DNA of 64,000 nt from Bos javanicus. Its lineage: Eukaryota > Chordata > Mammalia > Artiodactyla > Bovidae. Each line of letters opens with the position of its first letter. Position 1 is the stretch's first letter. Made by a program: the position numbers and the translations under genes. This document shows, in pieces, positions 39,501-47,916 of the stretch. The stretch lies in the NCBI RefSeq assembly GCF_032452875.1, contig NC_083869.1, positions 121,588,001 through 121,652,000 of the forward strand, written 5' to 3'. The notes beneath the pieces are model-generated. The model worked only from the letters and a program-made list of their open reading frames with translations. It was not told the DNA's origin and searched no databases.

Positions 39501-42500
39501 ACGACAGAGGAGGTATTTAAACCCAGGTTATTCTGTATGTCAGTTAGCAAATTCAATCAGTGTTGTGGCATTTCTTCTACTATAACTTAACCTTTCCTTT
39601 TTTGGTAGGCCTTATCACAACCGTATTGTAAGTGCCAAAGGATGAGAACTGCTTCTTAAATGTATGTCTGAGAGGAAAACCTGAGTTTTGAAGCTAAACA
39701 GAACTGGGTGTGAGTCCCAACTCTGCTACATGCTTGCTGTGTGACCTTGGGGCAAGTTGTTAAACCTCAGTCTTGCTTCTTACTTTTAAAAAGGAAGATT
39801 TTTTTTTTTTAAACAGAAAAAAGATTTCATGAACAGAAAAATATTAATACTAGAGAAGTTAGAAAAAATTATATACAGATTTTATTAACTGGCCTGGCTT
39901 AACTAAAAATGACTATCATGTACAATCCATTAACTGAACATTTAATAAATGCTACATAAGGAGCAAGACAGTCATGATTTTCTGACTAAGGCATCCAGAG
40001 ATATTGTTTCTAGAAGGGCAAGATTCACAGGGTATCTGCTCCAAAAGGTCAGGTGTCACGCCCTTCTCCAGAATATCAATGTATTCACTTCAAACATCTA
40101 ACAACAGCACTCCTGCCCCTGCTATCAACCATTTCTGGACCCCTTCATCACTGCCATTTATAATACAGTGCCTAATAGACAACAGGCATCTATAAAGATA
40201 TATCAAATTAAAGAAATATTCCATTAACACTCTCAACTTCCCTTAACAATTCATATAACTTTACCATTCCCAAGTTTATAGTTCTCTGCCCTGTATCTTG
40301 TCTGTTGGTAAATCCTTATGGATTCACAAGTCCAATAAGTTTATTAACTTTGTATAAAGCCACTCCATTCTTTTCATTTTTCAAATTAATTATTCTGTAA
40401 AGTAAGAACACAAAGCTACACATTTTTAATTTTATTTAGGGTCATGAGCCCTTACAGACTAACTCCCCAGAAAAACAGACATGGTATTTCACATACAATG
40501 TTAACTAAGGGTGGGTATTGGCTCAAAAAAAAAAAAAAAAAAAAGCTTCAAAGCCTGAGTTAAGAGCCCTCTAAGAGGGGTTCAATTCCCATATTTCAAG
40601 ATAATGGCAAACTCTATCATGGCCTATTGACCATGGTCTCCCAAATCTCTTTCTTAGGGTACAACTTACAGTTTAGGGCTTTTTTTTCCTTTTAAAAACC
40701 AAACAAACCACTTTATCTTAAAATAATTGTAGATTTACATGCAGTTTTAAGAAATAAAGAGATTCCCTATATCCTTCACCCACTATTCTCTATGATAACA
40801 TTTTGCAGGTCTATAATACAATATCATAACCAAAAAATGCAATTACAATCTACTGACTTTATTTGGATGTCATCAGTTTTGCATGTACATGTGTGTGTGT
40901 GCACGCATGTGTGCGTGTGCACGCATGTGTGCTTAGCTCTATGCAATTTAATCAGATTCACTCGACCACCACCAGTGTTGGTACAGAACGATTCCAGTAC
41001 ACCACAGAACACAAAGTTCCCTCATGCTGCCCTTTTATAGGCACAGTCACTTCCCTTCCTCTCTCCTTCACACTGGCAATCACTGATGTTCTCCAACTCA
41101 AATTATTTTGTCTTTTTAAGAATGTTAAATTAATGGAATTATACAGTATGCAATCTTTTGAGACTGGCTTTTTCATTCAGCTAATTCTCTTGAGGGAATT
41201 CCTTAGCTGTCCAGTGGTTAGGGCTTGGTGCTTTCCCTGATGCTTTCACCAGGGCTGGGGTTCAATCCCTGGTCAGGGAATCACGATCTTTTTTTTTTTT
41301 TTTTTAAACTGTTGAGTAGTATTTCATGGTATGGATGTACCACAGCGAAACTATTCATCAACTGGACATATATGGCTTATATCCAGTTTTCGGCTATTAT
41401 GAAAATTCATGTACAGGTTTCCTATGAATGTGAATTCTAATTTTTCTGGGATAAATGCCCACAAGTGTAATTGCTGAGTCGTATGGTAAACACATGTTAA
41501 GTTTTGTTAAAAACTGTTTTATCTGAAATTTATTCATGCTAACAACATTTTAATTTTTCTGGTATTATATGTTCCATAAAAACAATATTGTACCACATGG
41601 ATAAAGCCTTATGGGATTGACCTTTTCATATAACATTAGATTTCTAAGATCTCTCCATGTTGTGGCATTCAGCTATAGTTTTCATTTTCACTACTGTATT
41701 TCATTTTGAAAACTTCTCAGTATCCAATCAATGATGAAATAAGGTACACCATTTTATTACTGAGGCATTCACGAATAAAAGTTTGAGCATATTCCCAATA
41801 CATTCCTATTTTCCTAGATAAAACAACCATGAAGTTGTTGCAAATGGTAAATGCTGCCTCTTTCTTTCCTAGTATTTATATTCATACCTACAAAGACATC
41901 CCTCAGTGTCCCAAGAAGACTGGTCCCAGGACCACACCCCCATACCAAAATAAGCGGATTTCAAGTACCTTGTATAAAATGACAAAGTACTTGTAGATAA
42001 CCTACACACACCCCCTTGTGTACTTCAAATTATAACGTCTAATACAATGTAAATAGTTGGAAATACAAGGTAAACTACTGCAAAGCCAATTCAAGTTTTG
42101 TTCTTTGGAAATTGTGGAATCCCCCTACCCCTGAATATTTCTGATTCACTGTTGGTTGAATTCACATACATGAAGAAACTGTGGATATAGACAGCCATTA
42201 TTTGGTCTATATAGGTCCTCTTCAATTCCACTTCTTGGGTTTAATAGGTCTTGCCAGAGGTCTGTACAATCATAGCTACAGTTTTTCTAGTTGTCATGTA
42301 CAGATGTGAGAGTTGGACCATGAAAAAGGCTGAGTGCCGAAGAAATGATGCTTTTAAATTACGGTGCTGGAGAAGACACTTGAGAGCCTCTTGGAATGCA
42401 AGGAGATTATATCAGTCAATCCTAAAGGAAATCAGCCCTGAATTCACTGGAAGGACTTTCGGTGAAGCTCCAATATTTGACCACCTGATGTAAAGAGCTG

Positions 42501-45500
42501 ACTCACTGGAAAAATTCCTGATGCTGGGGAAGACTGAGGGCAGGAGAAGGGGGTGACAGAGGATGAGATGGTTGGATAGCCTCACCAACTCAATGGATGT
42601 GAGTTTGAGTAAACTCGAGAGATAGTGAAGGATAGGGAAGCCTGGCTGACTGCAGTCCATGGGGTCACAAAGAATTGGACATGACTTAGATGTATTTAAA
42701 TACATAAAAAAAAGATGTATTTCTATAGCACATTGTAAATAAAATACAGAAATTAACTATTTGAAATTTAAATAGGTTTTTGTTTGGAAATATTCTGAAC
42801 TGACGTGTTTTTTTGGCCTTGCCATGCTGCATGCAGGATCTGTTTCCTAACCAGAGATCAAACCCATGCCCTCGGCAGTGGAAGCGTAGAGTCTTAACCA
42901 CTGGACCACCAGGGAAGTCCCTGCACTGAGTGCTCATGGAAAATGAACTGCTGAGTATCCTTTCAAGATCATCTGGGGATTGTTAATCTATTCAAAATGT
43001 TTACTTATTCCTGAGTCATTTATACTGACTTGTACTTTCCCAGTTATAAAAAGTAGAAAAAGAACACTGATATATATAAAAACATCTTATGTTTATTATA
43101 TAAGTATTTAACACAAATACTATGATAAATTATTTGTTTCAGAAAACAAGCATGGGTACCCTGAAAGTCCTTGTACTTCTGCAAACGCATTTAATTGTCA
43201 TCATAGTTGATTATCAATTTGGCTAATATAGAAGTCTATATTCAAAATCAAAATCCTTCAGAATTGTGTTGATATTTTTCCATCATGCAATGAACATGAA
43301 TATTCATTCACCAACTATTTAGTAAGAAGCCACTCTGTGCAGTACTCTTAAAGGAACAGAAGACACAGCTGTGAACAAAGCAGACAAAAGATCCCTGCCC
43401 TGGTAGAGCTGACATTCTGGTCATAAAGAGGGGGTAGCCAACAAGCAAACACATTAACTACAACATATGGTGCATCAGATGCTGATAAGCACAAAATAAG
43501 GTTAAGCTGGGAAAGGGAGAGGGAGGGCTGGGAAGGCCAGAATGGTCTGGTTCTTGTGGCACCTCTTGGGAAACGGGCAGAGCTGCCTGGAGGAGTCACA
43601 GTCCCAAGTGCTATGCTCTCTGGGTTTCCTCCTCCTTCTATGTCTTGGTCTCGTTACCTTCACTGATCTGTTGGCTAGACTATGATGTGTTCAGATTTTC
43701 TTTTAATATTTTAGCACACATAAATTTTTTTGTGTACAATTTGTTGCAGGCACTATAGTGAGGGATGGGGGAGTGGTGAGCAAAGAGGTTTAGGTGTGAG
43801 GATCCAGACTTAGACTGACTTCAAATCTTCCTTATGAAGTTTATTGATTTTGTTACCTTAGGCAAATTATTTAATCTGCTTGTCTTGGTTTCCTCATATG
43901 TAGAAATAAACATAAGAGTAATAAGAGTAACTTCCTCTTAGTAAGGTTAATAGTTGATGTAAAGTGCTCAGACCAGTGTCCAGCATCCAGCATAGTGTTA
44001 GTCGTATTTTTCCTACACGTATCCTCATCACAGAGTTTAACTACTATTGTCTTCTCAGTCTCATTTCCTCACAATTGGTCAACTTTACTACAATCCCTTT
44101 TCCAGATCATTCAAAAATATCTTAAATTAACTATACTCAACTTAAAAAAACCTTAAAAGCTGGGTCCAACATATATCAACATTTATCCATGCTAAGAGTC
44201 TTCCTGGGTAACTCAGCTGGTAAACAATCTGCCTACAATGCAGGAGACCCAGGTTCAATTCCTGGGTCTGGAGGTTCCCCTGGAAAAGGGATAGGCTACC
44301 CACTCCAGTATTTTCGGGTTTCCCTGCTGGCTCAAATAGTAAACAATCTGCCTGCAATGCGGGAGATCTGGGTTCGATCCCTGGGTTGGGAAGATCCCTA
44401 GAGGCAGGCATAGCAACCCACTCCAGTATTCTTGCCTGGAGAATCCCCATGGACAGAGGAGCCTGGCGGGCTATAGTCCATGGAGTTGCAAAGAGTTGGA
44501 CATGACTAAACCACTAAGCACAGCACACTCATACTGAGAAGTATTCACGTTTCCCAAGTCAGCTCTCTCAATGAGCCAGCATTACCTCAACCCCCTTTCT
44601 CCAATTAAAATTCAATTTGGTTAAAGAAAAAAAGACATAAAAAAAGCTTTGGACTTCTCCAGTGGTCCAGTGGTTAAGAATCCATCCTGCAATGCAGGGG
44701 ACCTAGGTTTGATACATGGCCCTGGGGTCTAAGATCCCACATGCCACAAAGTAATGAAGCTTATCGGTGGAAACTAAGACCTGACACAGTCAAATAAATA
44801 AATTATATATATTTTTTAAAAAGTGAGAGGAAAAAAAGCTCAAATTAAAAAAAAAAATTAAAGCACGCTCTCTTGTGACAAAAGTTAAGCAGTAAGAGAA
44901 CGGTGAAAATTTTATGTTAACTTATAAGGATCAGGCTTTCCTGGTGGCTCATATGGTAAAGAATCTGCCTGCAATGCAGAAGACCTGGGTTCGATCCCTG
45001 GGTAAGGAAGATTCCCCTGGAGGAGGGCATGGCAACCCACTCCAGTATTCTAGCCTGGAGAATCCCATGGACAGAGGAGCATGGTAAGCTACTGTCCATG
45101 GGGTCACAAAGAGTCAAACATGACTGAGCAACTAACACCTTCACTATAAGGATTAAGTTTTTGATAGCTACTCTAAGAAATCGTATTTTACTTAAAAGAC
45201 TAGACTAGCACTGGACACCTGATGTGCGCAGAATGGCAAGAAAAATTTTGTGTTTTCATCCTAACTGTGTACCACAAATTTACAACTAGGAGAAAATTGG
45301 TGGCAAGTTATTAGCTAATGATTATAGGTCAAAAGGAACTGTGCCAGAGCTTTTTATACAACATTTAATCCTCACAATTCACCACCCCACTTTACAGATG
45401 AGCTTAGTGAGATTCAGAAAGTTTCCCAAGAGTAGATGACTAGTCAAGAGCTAGAATTTCAAACCCAAGTCAACACCTTACAGTTTTAAAGTTTGTTATT

Positions 45501-47355
45501 TTATTCTCACACATTTAATCTGGACTGTTTGAAGATGCAAAATAAAAAAAAGACCCATCAACTTTTACCATTGTCTGAAGTTCTTGAACCTACGCGTACT
45601 TGCTTTCAAACAACTGGTATTTGCTATATGCAAGACAATATGAAAAACATAAAGATTAAAAAAATCTTTCCTTGCCCTCAAAGAGTTTGCCAGAAGAACA
45701 CAATGAACAGTAATGTTTCAAACAATCTGACTGTGTTAGAGAAGAGCAAAGCACAGAGTTGAAACCGTAAGCAGTTTATTTAAATGTTATTCTTGAATGT
45801 CTCGGGCTTTGTTTACTGTTTAAAAGTAAAGGTCTCTGATGTTGGGAGATAGAGAACAAACGCAGGGGAAAAGGTATTTTCATATGGGGCCTGTCCATTA
45901 TTTCAATCCTGCCAAAGGGTCCAACTACTCACTCAGTGTTGGAAGGTTTTGAATTTTTATTTGGTTATAAAATTTAGGTATCATAAGACACTCTTATTAT
46001 ACCGTTTTAACAAGAAGAGAGAGCAAAATAGGCGGCTTTCGGGAGAAATCAGAGCGACTAGATGATGGCTAGTTTTGAGCAAAAAAGGAGCGCTAGTCTA
46101 CAGACAGAGAACAAAGACTACTATTCCTTATCTGTTTCACTACTGAAAAGAGCAGGGGAGGAGGCCACGCAAACTTCTGTCAATTTTTTCCCCCATCTGA
46201 TTGGGAATGCCACGCAAACCATCCTTAACCTCTATCACCCCTTCACCGTTCTAGGTTTATTTTTTTTCCCCTTTCTTGAATGCACAACACACATTATAAA
46301 ATAAAGGGATCCAAAACGTCTGGCTCGGCAGAAATGACCATCTTATTGCCGAGATCGGAAATATAATTCGGAAAACCTCAAGCTCGGATTCCCACAGGTT
46401 GCTCCTGCCTCCAAGCAACTCAAGCTCCAGTTACCGCTAAGTCCGATCGGCCCCTGCGGCCGCGGCGCGCTGGACAGGGCACCCCAGTCTCACCCCATCT
46501 CACCTCAACCCCCGCCCCCACTCACGGTCCCTCCGGGCTCAGGCTGCCTTCACCTCCTACACTCTCAGTTGAGGCGCCGACCGCCACCCGCGATCAAACA
46601 AGCTTCCCCTTTGGGGGAAGGGGGAGATGAAGGTTCCTTTCTGGAAGAATCTGAGCACTCGGAGCGCAGGGCAGCTGTAAGAGGGGAGGCGGAAGGGTCG
46701 GCCAAAGGGGCGGGGAACGCGGCATTTATCCATCAAGATCTTTGCGCTAAGAGATCGCCAAGTTCCCTCCGGGCCTCCACTGCAGCCTAAAAATTCTCCC
46801 TCGCACTCTGGGCCGGGATGGGAACGTGGGATCTTAAGCTTCCGAAGATGAGGATGAGAGGAGTCCACGACTGCCTACGTCCTCAGGGAACGGGAAGCAA
46901 GAGGAACAAAGCCGCTACCACCCATGCCCCCGGGTGGCCGGGCGACCCAGAGGGACCCCAGAGGCCCGCTTACCTGCCGTCAGCAACTGCATGGCGTGAG
47001 TGAAGGACGGGTCGAGCGAGTCCTTCTCGGCCATGAGTTCGGGCAGATACTTGTTCTCTGGCTCCATCTTGACGGAGGCAGTGGCTGAGGGGGGCAGTAG
47101 AGGGGTCGGCGCTGGACCGCCCACTGTCGCGTCGGGACCGGTGGCCGAGGGCGGCAGCAGCGGTGGCGGCTGCGTGGCGGGCGAGGCCCGGGCACCCCCG
47201 CGAGACCCTCCTCCGCCTCCCCGGGACCGGTGAGGCAGCGGCGGCTGCCGAGGGGGCGCCTGACGCACAGAGGGGTGGGCACCTGAGGGGTCCATGGAGC
47301 CGCTGCGGCCCGAGGACCGGCTCATGCGCGCGGCGGGGTCGTCCCGGCGCTGCAT
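24493..47355 (-). CDS. KHDRBS1: KHDRBS1 (Sam68), complete nine-exon coding sequence
   Basis: STAR-family RNA-binding protein of the nucleus. It binds U/A-rich RNA, regulates alternative splicing and 3'-end choice, and acts as a Src-family substrate and scaffold. Coding exons in order are 46974-47355, 34667-34791, 33385-33501, 32020-32166, 29232-29365, 28240-28441, 27683-27750, 26840-26898 and 24493-24590. They total 1332 nt including TAA, giving 443 residues, with all GT-AG junctions and phases consistent. Domains: RG and proline-rich N-terminus (1-96), QUA1 (about 97-135), KH (about 157-256, GPQG loop at 178-181), QUA2 (about 257-283), RG repeats (282-340), PPPP motifs, a tyrosine-rich tail (366-443) and a C-terminal nuclear localisation signal ending HPYGRY. 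From memory, human differs at only a few N-terminal residues (A33 and P35 here). Confidence 0.98.
24591..26839 (-). other. KHDRBS1 intron 8, no recognised repeat
   Basis: 2.2 kb between exons 8 and 9 with no SINE or LINE that I recognise, unusual in this window. Confidence 0.5.
26840..26898 (-). CDS. KHDRBS1: KHDRBS1 exon 8
   Basis: Completes Gly392 and encodes 393-411, DSEYYDYGHGEVQDSYEAY. Acceptor CTTTCAG, donor GTATGT splitting Gly412. 59 nt. Confidence 0.97.
27683..27750 (-). CDS. KHDRBS1: KHDRBS1 exon 7
   Basis: Residues 370-391 plus two bases, GYDDTYAEQSYEGYEGYYSQ, a tyrosine-rich stretch phosphorylated by Src-family and BRK-type kinases. Acceptor TTTGTAG, donor GTGAGT. Confidence 0.97.
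28240..28441 (-). CDS. KHDRBS1: KHDRBS1 exon 6 (RG/proline-rich)
   Basis: Completes Arg302 and encodes 303-369. RG units (VRGTPVRGAITRGATVTRG), VPPPPTVRG and IPLPPPPAPETYEEY serve methylation and SH3/WW binding. Acceptor TTCTGCAG, donor GTAAGA. The apparent plus-strand frame over this exon is only its GC-rich complement. Confidence 0.98.
28576..28700 (+). mobile_element. CHR-type SINE in KHDRBS1 intron 5
   Basis: GGGGACTTCCCTGGGGGTCC, CCAGGGTTCAATTCCTGGTC and a CAAAACAAAACAAAA tail. Confidence 0.85.
28983..29096 (-). mobile_element. CHR-type SINE in KHDRBS1 intron 5, reverse
   Basis: T-rich start, AGGATCTCAGTTTCCCTGAC, and CCACTAGACCACCAGGGAAC at its end. Imperfect duplication CTAAAATTCCACTCTT / CTAGAACTCCACTCTT on the two sides. 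Confidence 0.85.
29232..29365 (-). CDS. KHDRBS1: KHDRBS1 exon 5
   Basis: Residues 258-301 plus two bases. The QUA2 region DMMDDICQEQFLELSYLNG is followed by the arginine-methylation motif SRGRGVPVRGRG (281-292) and PPPPPVP. Acceptor ATCCACAG, donor GTAAAA splitting Arg302. Confidence 0.98.
29752..30365. repeat. MIR/L2 cluster in KHDRBS1 intron 4
   Basis: About 29752-29965 is MIR-like in reverse (GAAGTAGGCAGATCTTCCCA). About 30040-30265 is forward L2 (TAAGCTCTTCAAGAACC, CAGCACCTACTAGATACTTA). About 30266-30365 is reverse MIR (GGAAACTGAGGCTCAAAAAG). The rest of intron 4 to 32019 shows nothing clear. Confidence 0.6.
32020..32166 (-). CDS. KHDRBS1: KHDRBS1 exon 4
   Basis: Residues 209-257, EEELRKGGDPKYAHLNMDLH to MEEVKKFLVP: the variable loop, third strand and C-terminal helix of the KH domain. 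147 nt, phase 0 on both sides, acceptor TCCACAG, donor GTAAGG. Confidence 0.98.
33385..33501 (-). CDS. KHDRBS1: KHDRBS1 exon 3 (KH core)
   Basis: Residues 170-208, FNFVGKILGPQGNTIKRLQE to GSMRDKAK, carrying the KH GXXG loop (GPQG, 178-181). At 117 nt and phase 0 on both sides it can be skipped without frame loss; this equals the 39-residue deletion of the described Sam68-delta-KH isoform. Confidence 0.98.
33595..33975 (-). repeat. MIR SINE split by a Bov-tA SINE, KHDRBS1 intron 2
   Basis: CTCCCATTTTACTAAAGGAT up to GGTTATACAACTGGAAAG, then GTGGCAAGTCTAGAACTTGA after the insertion. Confidence 0.6.
33683..33884 (+). mobile_element. Bov-tA-type SINE in KHDRBS1 intron 2
   Basis: GGCTTCCTGGGTGGCTCAGT, GGGTTCGATCTCTAGGTTGC, CAGGGACAGAGGAGCCTGGC, ending GACTGAGCAACTGAGC. 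Near-duplicate flanks ACAACTGGAAAG / ACAAAACTGCAAAG. Confidence 0.9.
34139..34265 (+). mobile_element. CHR-type SINE in KHDRBS1 intron 2
   Basis: GGAATTCCCTTGAGGTTCAC, TCCTGGTCAGGGAACTAAGA and an A-rich tail. Confidence 0.85.
34667..34791 (-). CDS. KHDRBS1: KHDRBS1 exon 2
   Basis: Completes Glu128 and encodes 129-169: IEKIQKGDSKKDDEENY and KLKERVLIPVKQYPK, the end of QUA1, the linker and the first KH strand. Acceptor TATTCAG, donor GTAAGG. At 125 nt, its skipping would shift the frame. Confidence 0.98.
34990..35208 (-). mobile_element. CHR-type SINE in KHDRBS1 intron 1
   Basis: Reverse copy: GATCTTAGTTCCCTGACCAG, AACCCACATCCCCTGCATTG. Flanks AAAGCCTGCCTCT / AAAGCCTCCCTCT are a near-perfect duplication. 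Confidence 0.85.
35372..35662 (-). mobile_element. CHR-type SINE in KHDRBS1 intron 1
   Basis: Reverse copy with GGCTGCACTGGATCTTTGCT, GGCTTAGTTGCCCTGAGGCA and CCACTAGACCACCAAGGAAG. Flanks CCAAAGCCATATCTT / CCAAAGTTGTATCTT. Confidence 0.85.
35770..35918 (+). repeat. MIR SINE in KHDRBS1 intron 1
   Basis: ACTCTGCCACTCACTCGTTG, TTTGTAAAATGGACGTATTA, AGAGGTTGCTATAAAGACAG. Confidence 0.65.
35921..36068 (+). mobile_element. CHR-type SINE in KHDRBS1 intron 1
   Basis: GGGACTTCCTTCGTGTTCCA, TGATCCCTGGTCAGGGGACT, ending GGCACAGCCAAATAAATAAA. Confidence 0.85.
36110..36201 (-). mobile_element. CHR-type SINE, short, KHDRBS1 intron 1
   Basis: GGCCATGCAGGATCTTAGTT, then CCACTGGACCACCAGGGAAG. An internal part is missing. 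Confidence 0.8.
36375..36600 (-). repeat. L2 3'-end fragment, KHDRBS1 intron 1
   Basis: Starts with a CATTCATTCATTCATT run and contains GGCACTTGGCCCTCTAAAG-type L2 sequence. Diverged. Confidence 0.5.
36800..36920 (-). mobile_element. CHR-type SINE in KHDRBS1 intron 1
   Basis: TTTTGGCCATGCCAAGGGGC, GTGGGATCTTAGTTCCCCAA, AGTCTTAACCACTGGACC. Confidence 0.85.
36952..37128 (+). mobile_element. MER5A-like hAT DNA transposon
   Basis: GGGTTCTCAAACTTCAATAT, AGCAGAATCATCTTGATGGC, TTCTGATATTGCTGCCCTAA, ending AAAAACCACTAG. These are characteristic MER5A ends in an old non-autonomous element. Confidence 0.8.
37131..37292 (+). mobile_element. Bov-tA-type SINE in KHDRBS1 intron 1
   Basis: GGGCTTCCCCTGTGGCTCAG, CAGGTTCGATCCCTGAGTCG, GGCAATCCACTTCAGTATTC. 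3' truncated after GGAGGGTGGCGGACC. Confidence 0.88.
38070..38212 (+). mobile_element. CHR-type SINE in KHDRBS1 intron 1
   Basis: GGGACTTCCCCGGTGGTCCA, TTTGATCCCTGGTCAGGCAA, ending AAATAATAATAAATAA. Confidence 0.85.
38473..38748 (-). mobile_element. Bov-A2 SINE in KHDRBS1 intron 1
   Basis: Two BovA monomers in reverse, starting CTGCTGCTGCTAAGTCACTT, joined by GAAAGTGAAAAGTGAAAGTG, ending near GGTGCCATTGCCTTCT. ATTCAGTGCCT is duplicated on both sides. Confidence 0.9.
38755..38965 (-). repeat. MIR-like repeat, KHDRBS1 intron 1
   Basis: CTATCCCTATTTTACAACTG, AGAAACAAACTCAGAGAAGT, TTAAAACCCAGGCTTTCTC. Confidence 0.55.
39686..39792 (+). repeat. MIR SINE, KHDRBS1 intron 1
   Basis: GAGTCCCAACTCTGCTACAT, TGCTGTGTGACCTTGGGGCA, GTTGTTAAACCTCAG. 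Confidence 0.7.
40880..40932. repeat. Alternating purine-pyrimidine (TG/CG) tract
   Basis: 53 bp of strict Py-Pu alternation mixing TG, CA and CG steps, with GCACGCATGTGTGC repeated. It lies at the native TG tract of an L1 3' UTR. Z-DNA-prone. Confidence 0.85.
41193..41303 (+). mobile_element. CHR-type SINE inside L1
   Basis: GGAATTCCTTAGCTGTCCAG, GGTTCAATCCCTGGTCAGGG, then a T-run instead of an A-rich tail. Confidence 0.75.
41895..42212 (-). mobile_element. MER2-like Tigger DNA transposon
   Basis: TGGTCCCAGGACCACACCCC, CATACCAAAATAAGCGGATT, AATACAATGTAAATAGTTGG, TTGGTTGAATTCACATACAT: diverged MER2 pattern in reverse. Confidence 0.65.
42245..42692 (+). mobile_element. BovB 3'-end fragment, KHDRBS1 intron 1
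   Basis: About 450 bp of the BovB C-terminal coding and 3' region: GTACAGATGTGAGAGTTGGA, then GGTCACAAAGAATTGGACAT at the end. Diverged and non-functional. Confidence 0.88.
42808..42922 (-). mobile_element. CHR-type SINE in KHDRBS1 intron 1
   Basis: TTTTTTTGGCCTTGCCATGC, AGTCTTAACCACTGGACCAC, CAGGGAAGTCCCTG. Confidence 0.85.
43268..43610 (-). repeat. L2 LINE 3' end, KHDRBS1 intron 1
   Basis: TATTCATTCACCAACTATTT, GTGAACAAAGCAGACAAAAG, ATCCCTGCCCTGGTAGAGCT, ATCAGATGCTGATAAGCACA. Confidence 0.75.
43795..43995 (+). repeat. MIR SINE, KHDRBS1 intron 1
   Basis: CCTTAGGCAAATTATTTAAT, TTTCCTCATATGTAGAAATA, GATGTAAAGTGCTCAGACCA. Confidence 0.7.
44198..44522 (+). mobile_element. Compound Bov-tA SINE (two tRNA heads)
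   Basis: A first head plus partial body (44198-44325, ending CCCACTCCAGTATTTTC) is followed directly by a second full head and body (from GGGTTTCCCTGCTGGCTC). It ends GAGTTGGACATGACTAAACC. Either SINE-into-SINE insertion or a tandem unit. Confidence 0.85.
44651..44812 (+). mobile_element. CHR-type SINE in KHDRBS1 intron 1
   Basis: GGACTTCTCCAGTGGTCCAG, CTAAGATCCCACATGCCACA, ending ACACAGTCAAATAAATAAAT. Confidence 0.85.
44933..45140 (+). mobile_element. Bov-tA-type SINE in KHDRBS1 intron 1
   Basis: CAGGCTTTCCTGGTGGCTCA, GGGTTCGATCCCTGGGTAAG, full body, ending CATGACTGAGCAACTAACAC. TATAAGGAT occurs on both sides. Confidence 0.9.
45340..45482 (-). repeat. MIR-like repeat, KHDRBS1 intron 1
   Basis: CCCACTTTACAGATGAGCTT, CAAGAGCTAGAATTTCAAAC. 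Confidence 0.55.
45483..46429. other. KHDRBS1 intron 1, 5' end; nothing clear
   Basis: An L2-like trace near 45600-45700 (TTGCCCTCAAAGAGTTTGCC) is the only recognisable feature before the CpG island. Confidence 0.4.
46974..47355 (-). CDS. KHDRBS1: KHDRBS1 exon 1 (coding part)
   Basis: Residues 1-127 plus one base. The start ATG (47355-47353) opens MQRRDDPAARMSRSSG. An RGGGGGSRGGAR box covers 45-56, and a duplicated LLPPSAT (66-72 and 86-92) lies in proline-rich, SH3-binding sequence. QUA1 begins near KMEPENKYLPELM (96-108). The donor GTAAGC splits Glu128. A second in-frame ATG at codon 11 is possible, but the family starts at the first. The exon is extremely GC-rich. Confidence 0.97.
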
Positions 47356-47780
47356 TGGGAAAGATGTGCGATTAAGGGATCGAGGAAGCGACGCGGTAGC
47401 GGCGGAGGCCCGAGCGGCGGCGGCCCGAGCGGCGGTTGGCGGGGGTGGGAGAGCGGGAGCGACAGCGACCGAAGCCGACCCGAGCGACCCAGCAAAAGAG
47501 AGCACCGGAAATGAGGCGGCGCGCGTGCGCAGCCAGCCACCGGCACCGCCCTTGGGTCTCTCCGCGGAGAACAAAGTCCCCGGTCGGGCCACGGCGCCTG
47601 CGCACCGCCGCGGAGTCCGAAGAAGTCGCCTCCCCGCTCCCCTTTTTCCTTCTGAGCCCTCCAGGCCTGGTACTTGTGCGCGTGCGCGGGAGGCCGCGGG
47701 CTCGGTTCGTTTCTTTTCCACGTGACTCGGCGTTAGCGGGACACGTGTTTCCTCCCTTTTCTGGCCGAGCGCACGGAGGG
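47356..47780 (-). promoter_or_regulatory. KHDRBS1: KHDRBS1 CpG-island promoter and 5' UTR
   Basis: CpG-dense and TATA-less. Plus-strand CCGGAA (47505-47510) is an ETS core about 150 bp upstream of the ATG. NRF1-like GCGCGTGCGCAG lies at 47520-47531, with a GTGCGCGTGCGC run near 47675. Two E-boxes CACGTG lie at 47719-47724 and 47742-47747. The transcription start is probably close to 47500, inferred from the motif layout. Confidence 0.65.
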
Positions 47781-47916
47781 GGCGGGGGCTGTGGAATGTC
47801 TTTGTCTGCGCGCGAGCCCGCGGAGTGTGGGGCGGGAGACCTGTTACTCGCTGGGCCACGCCTCCAACGGCTGAGCTGGCGGGGGGGGGACCAGGGGGGG
47901 ATGCCTGTACTCAGTC

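Larger units (their letters stand above)
40700..41890 (-). mobile_element. Old L1 3'-region fragment, KHDRBS1 intron 1
   Basis: Reverse-strand L1: CACCCACTATTCTCTATGAT, TAGCTCTATGCAATTTAATC, AGTATTTCATGGTATGGATG, GGGATAAATGCCCACAAGTG. It is split by a CHR-type SINE at 41193-41303 and contains a TG-rich tract at 40880-40932. Sequence past about 41560 is less certainly the same element. Confidence 0.7.

Noticed and set aside
46062..46304. Small plus-strand frame near the 5' end of KHDRBS1 intron 1
   Set aside because: No homology recognised, no splice or promoter context; length compatible with chance.
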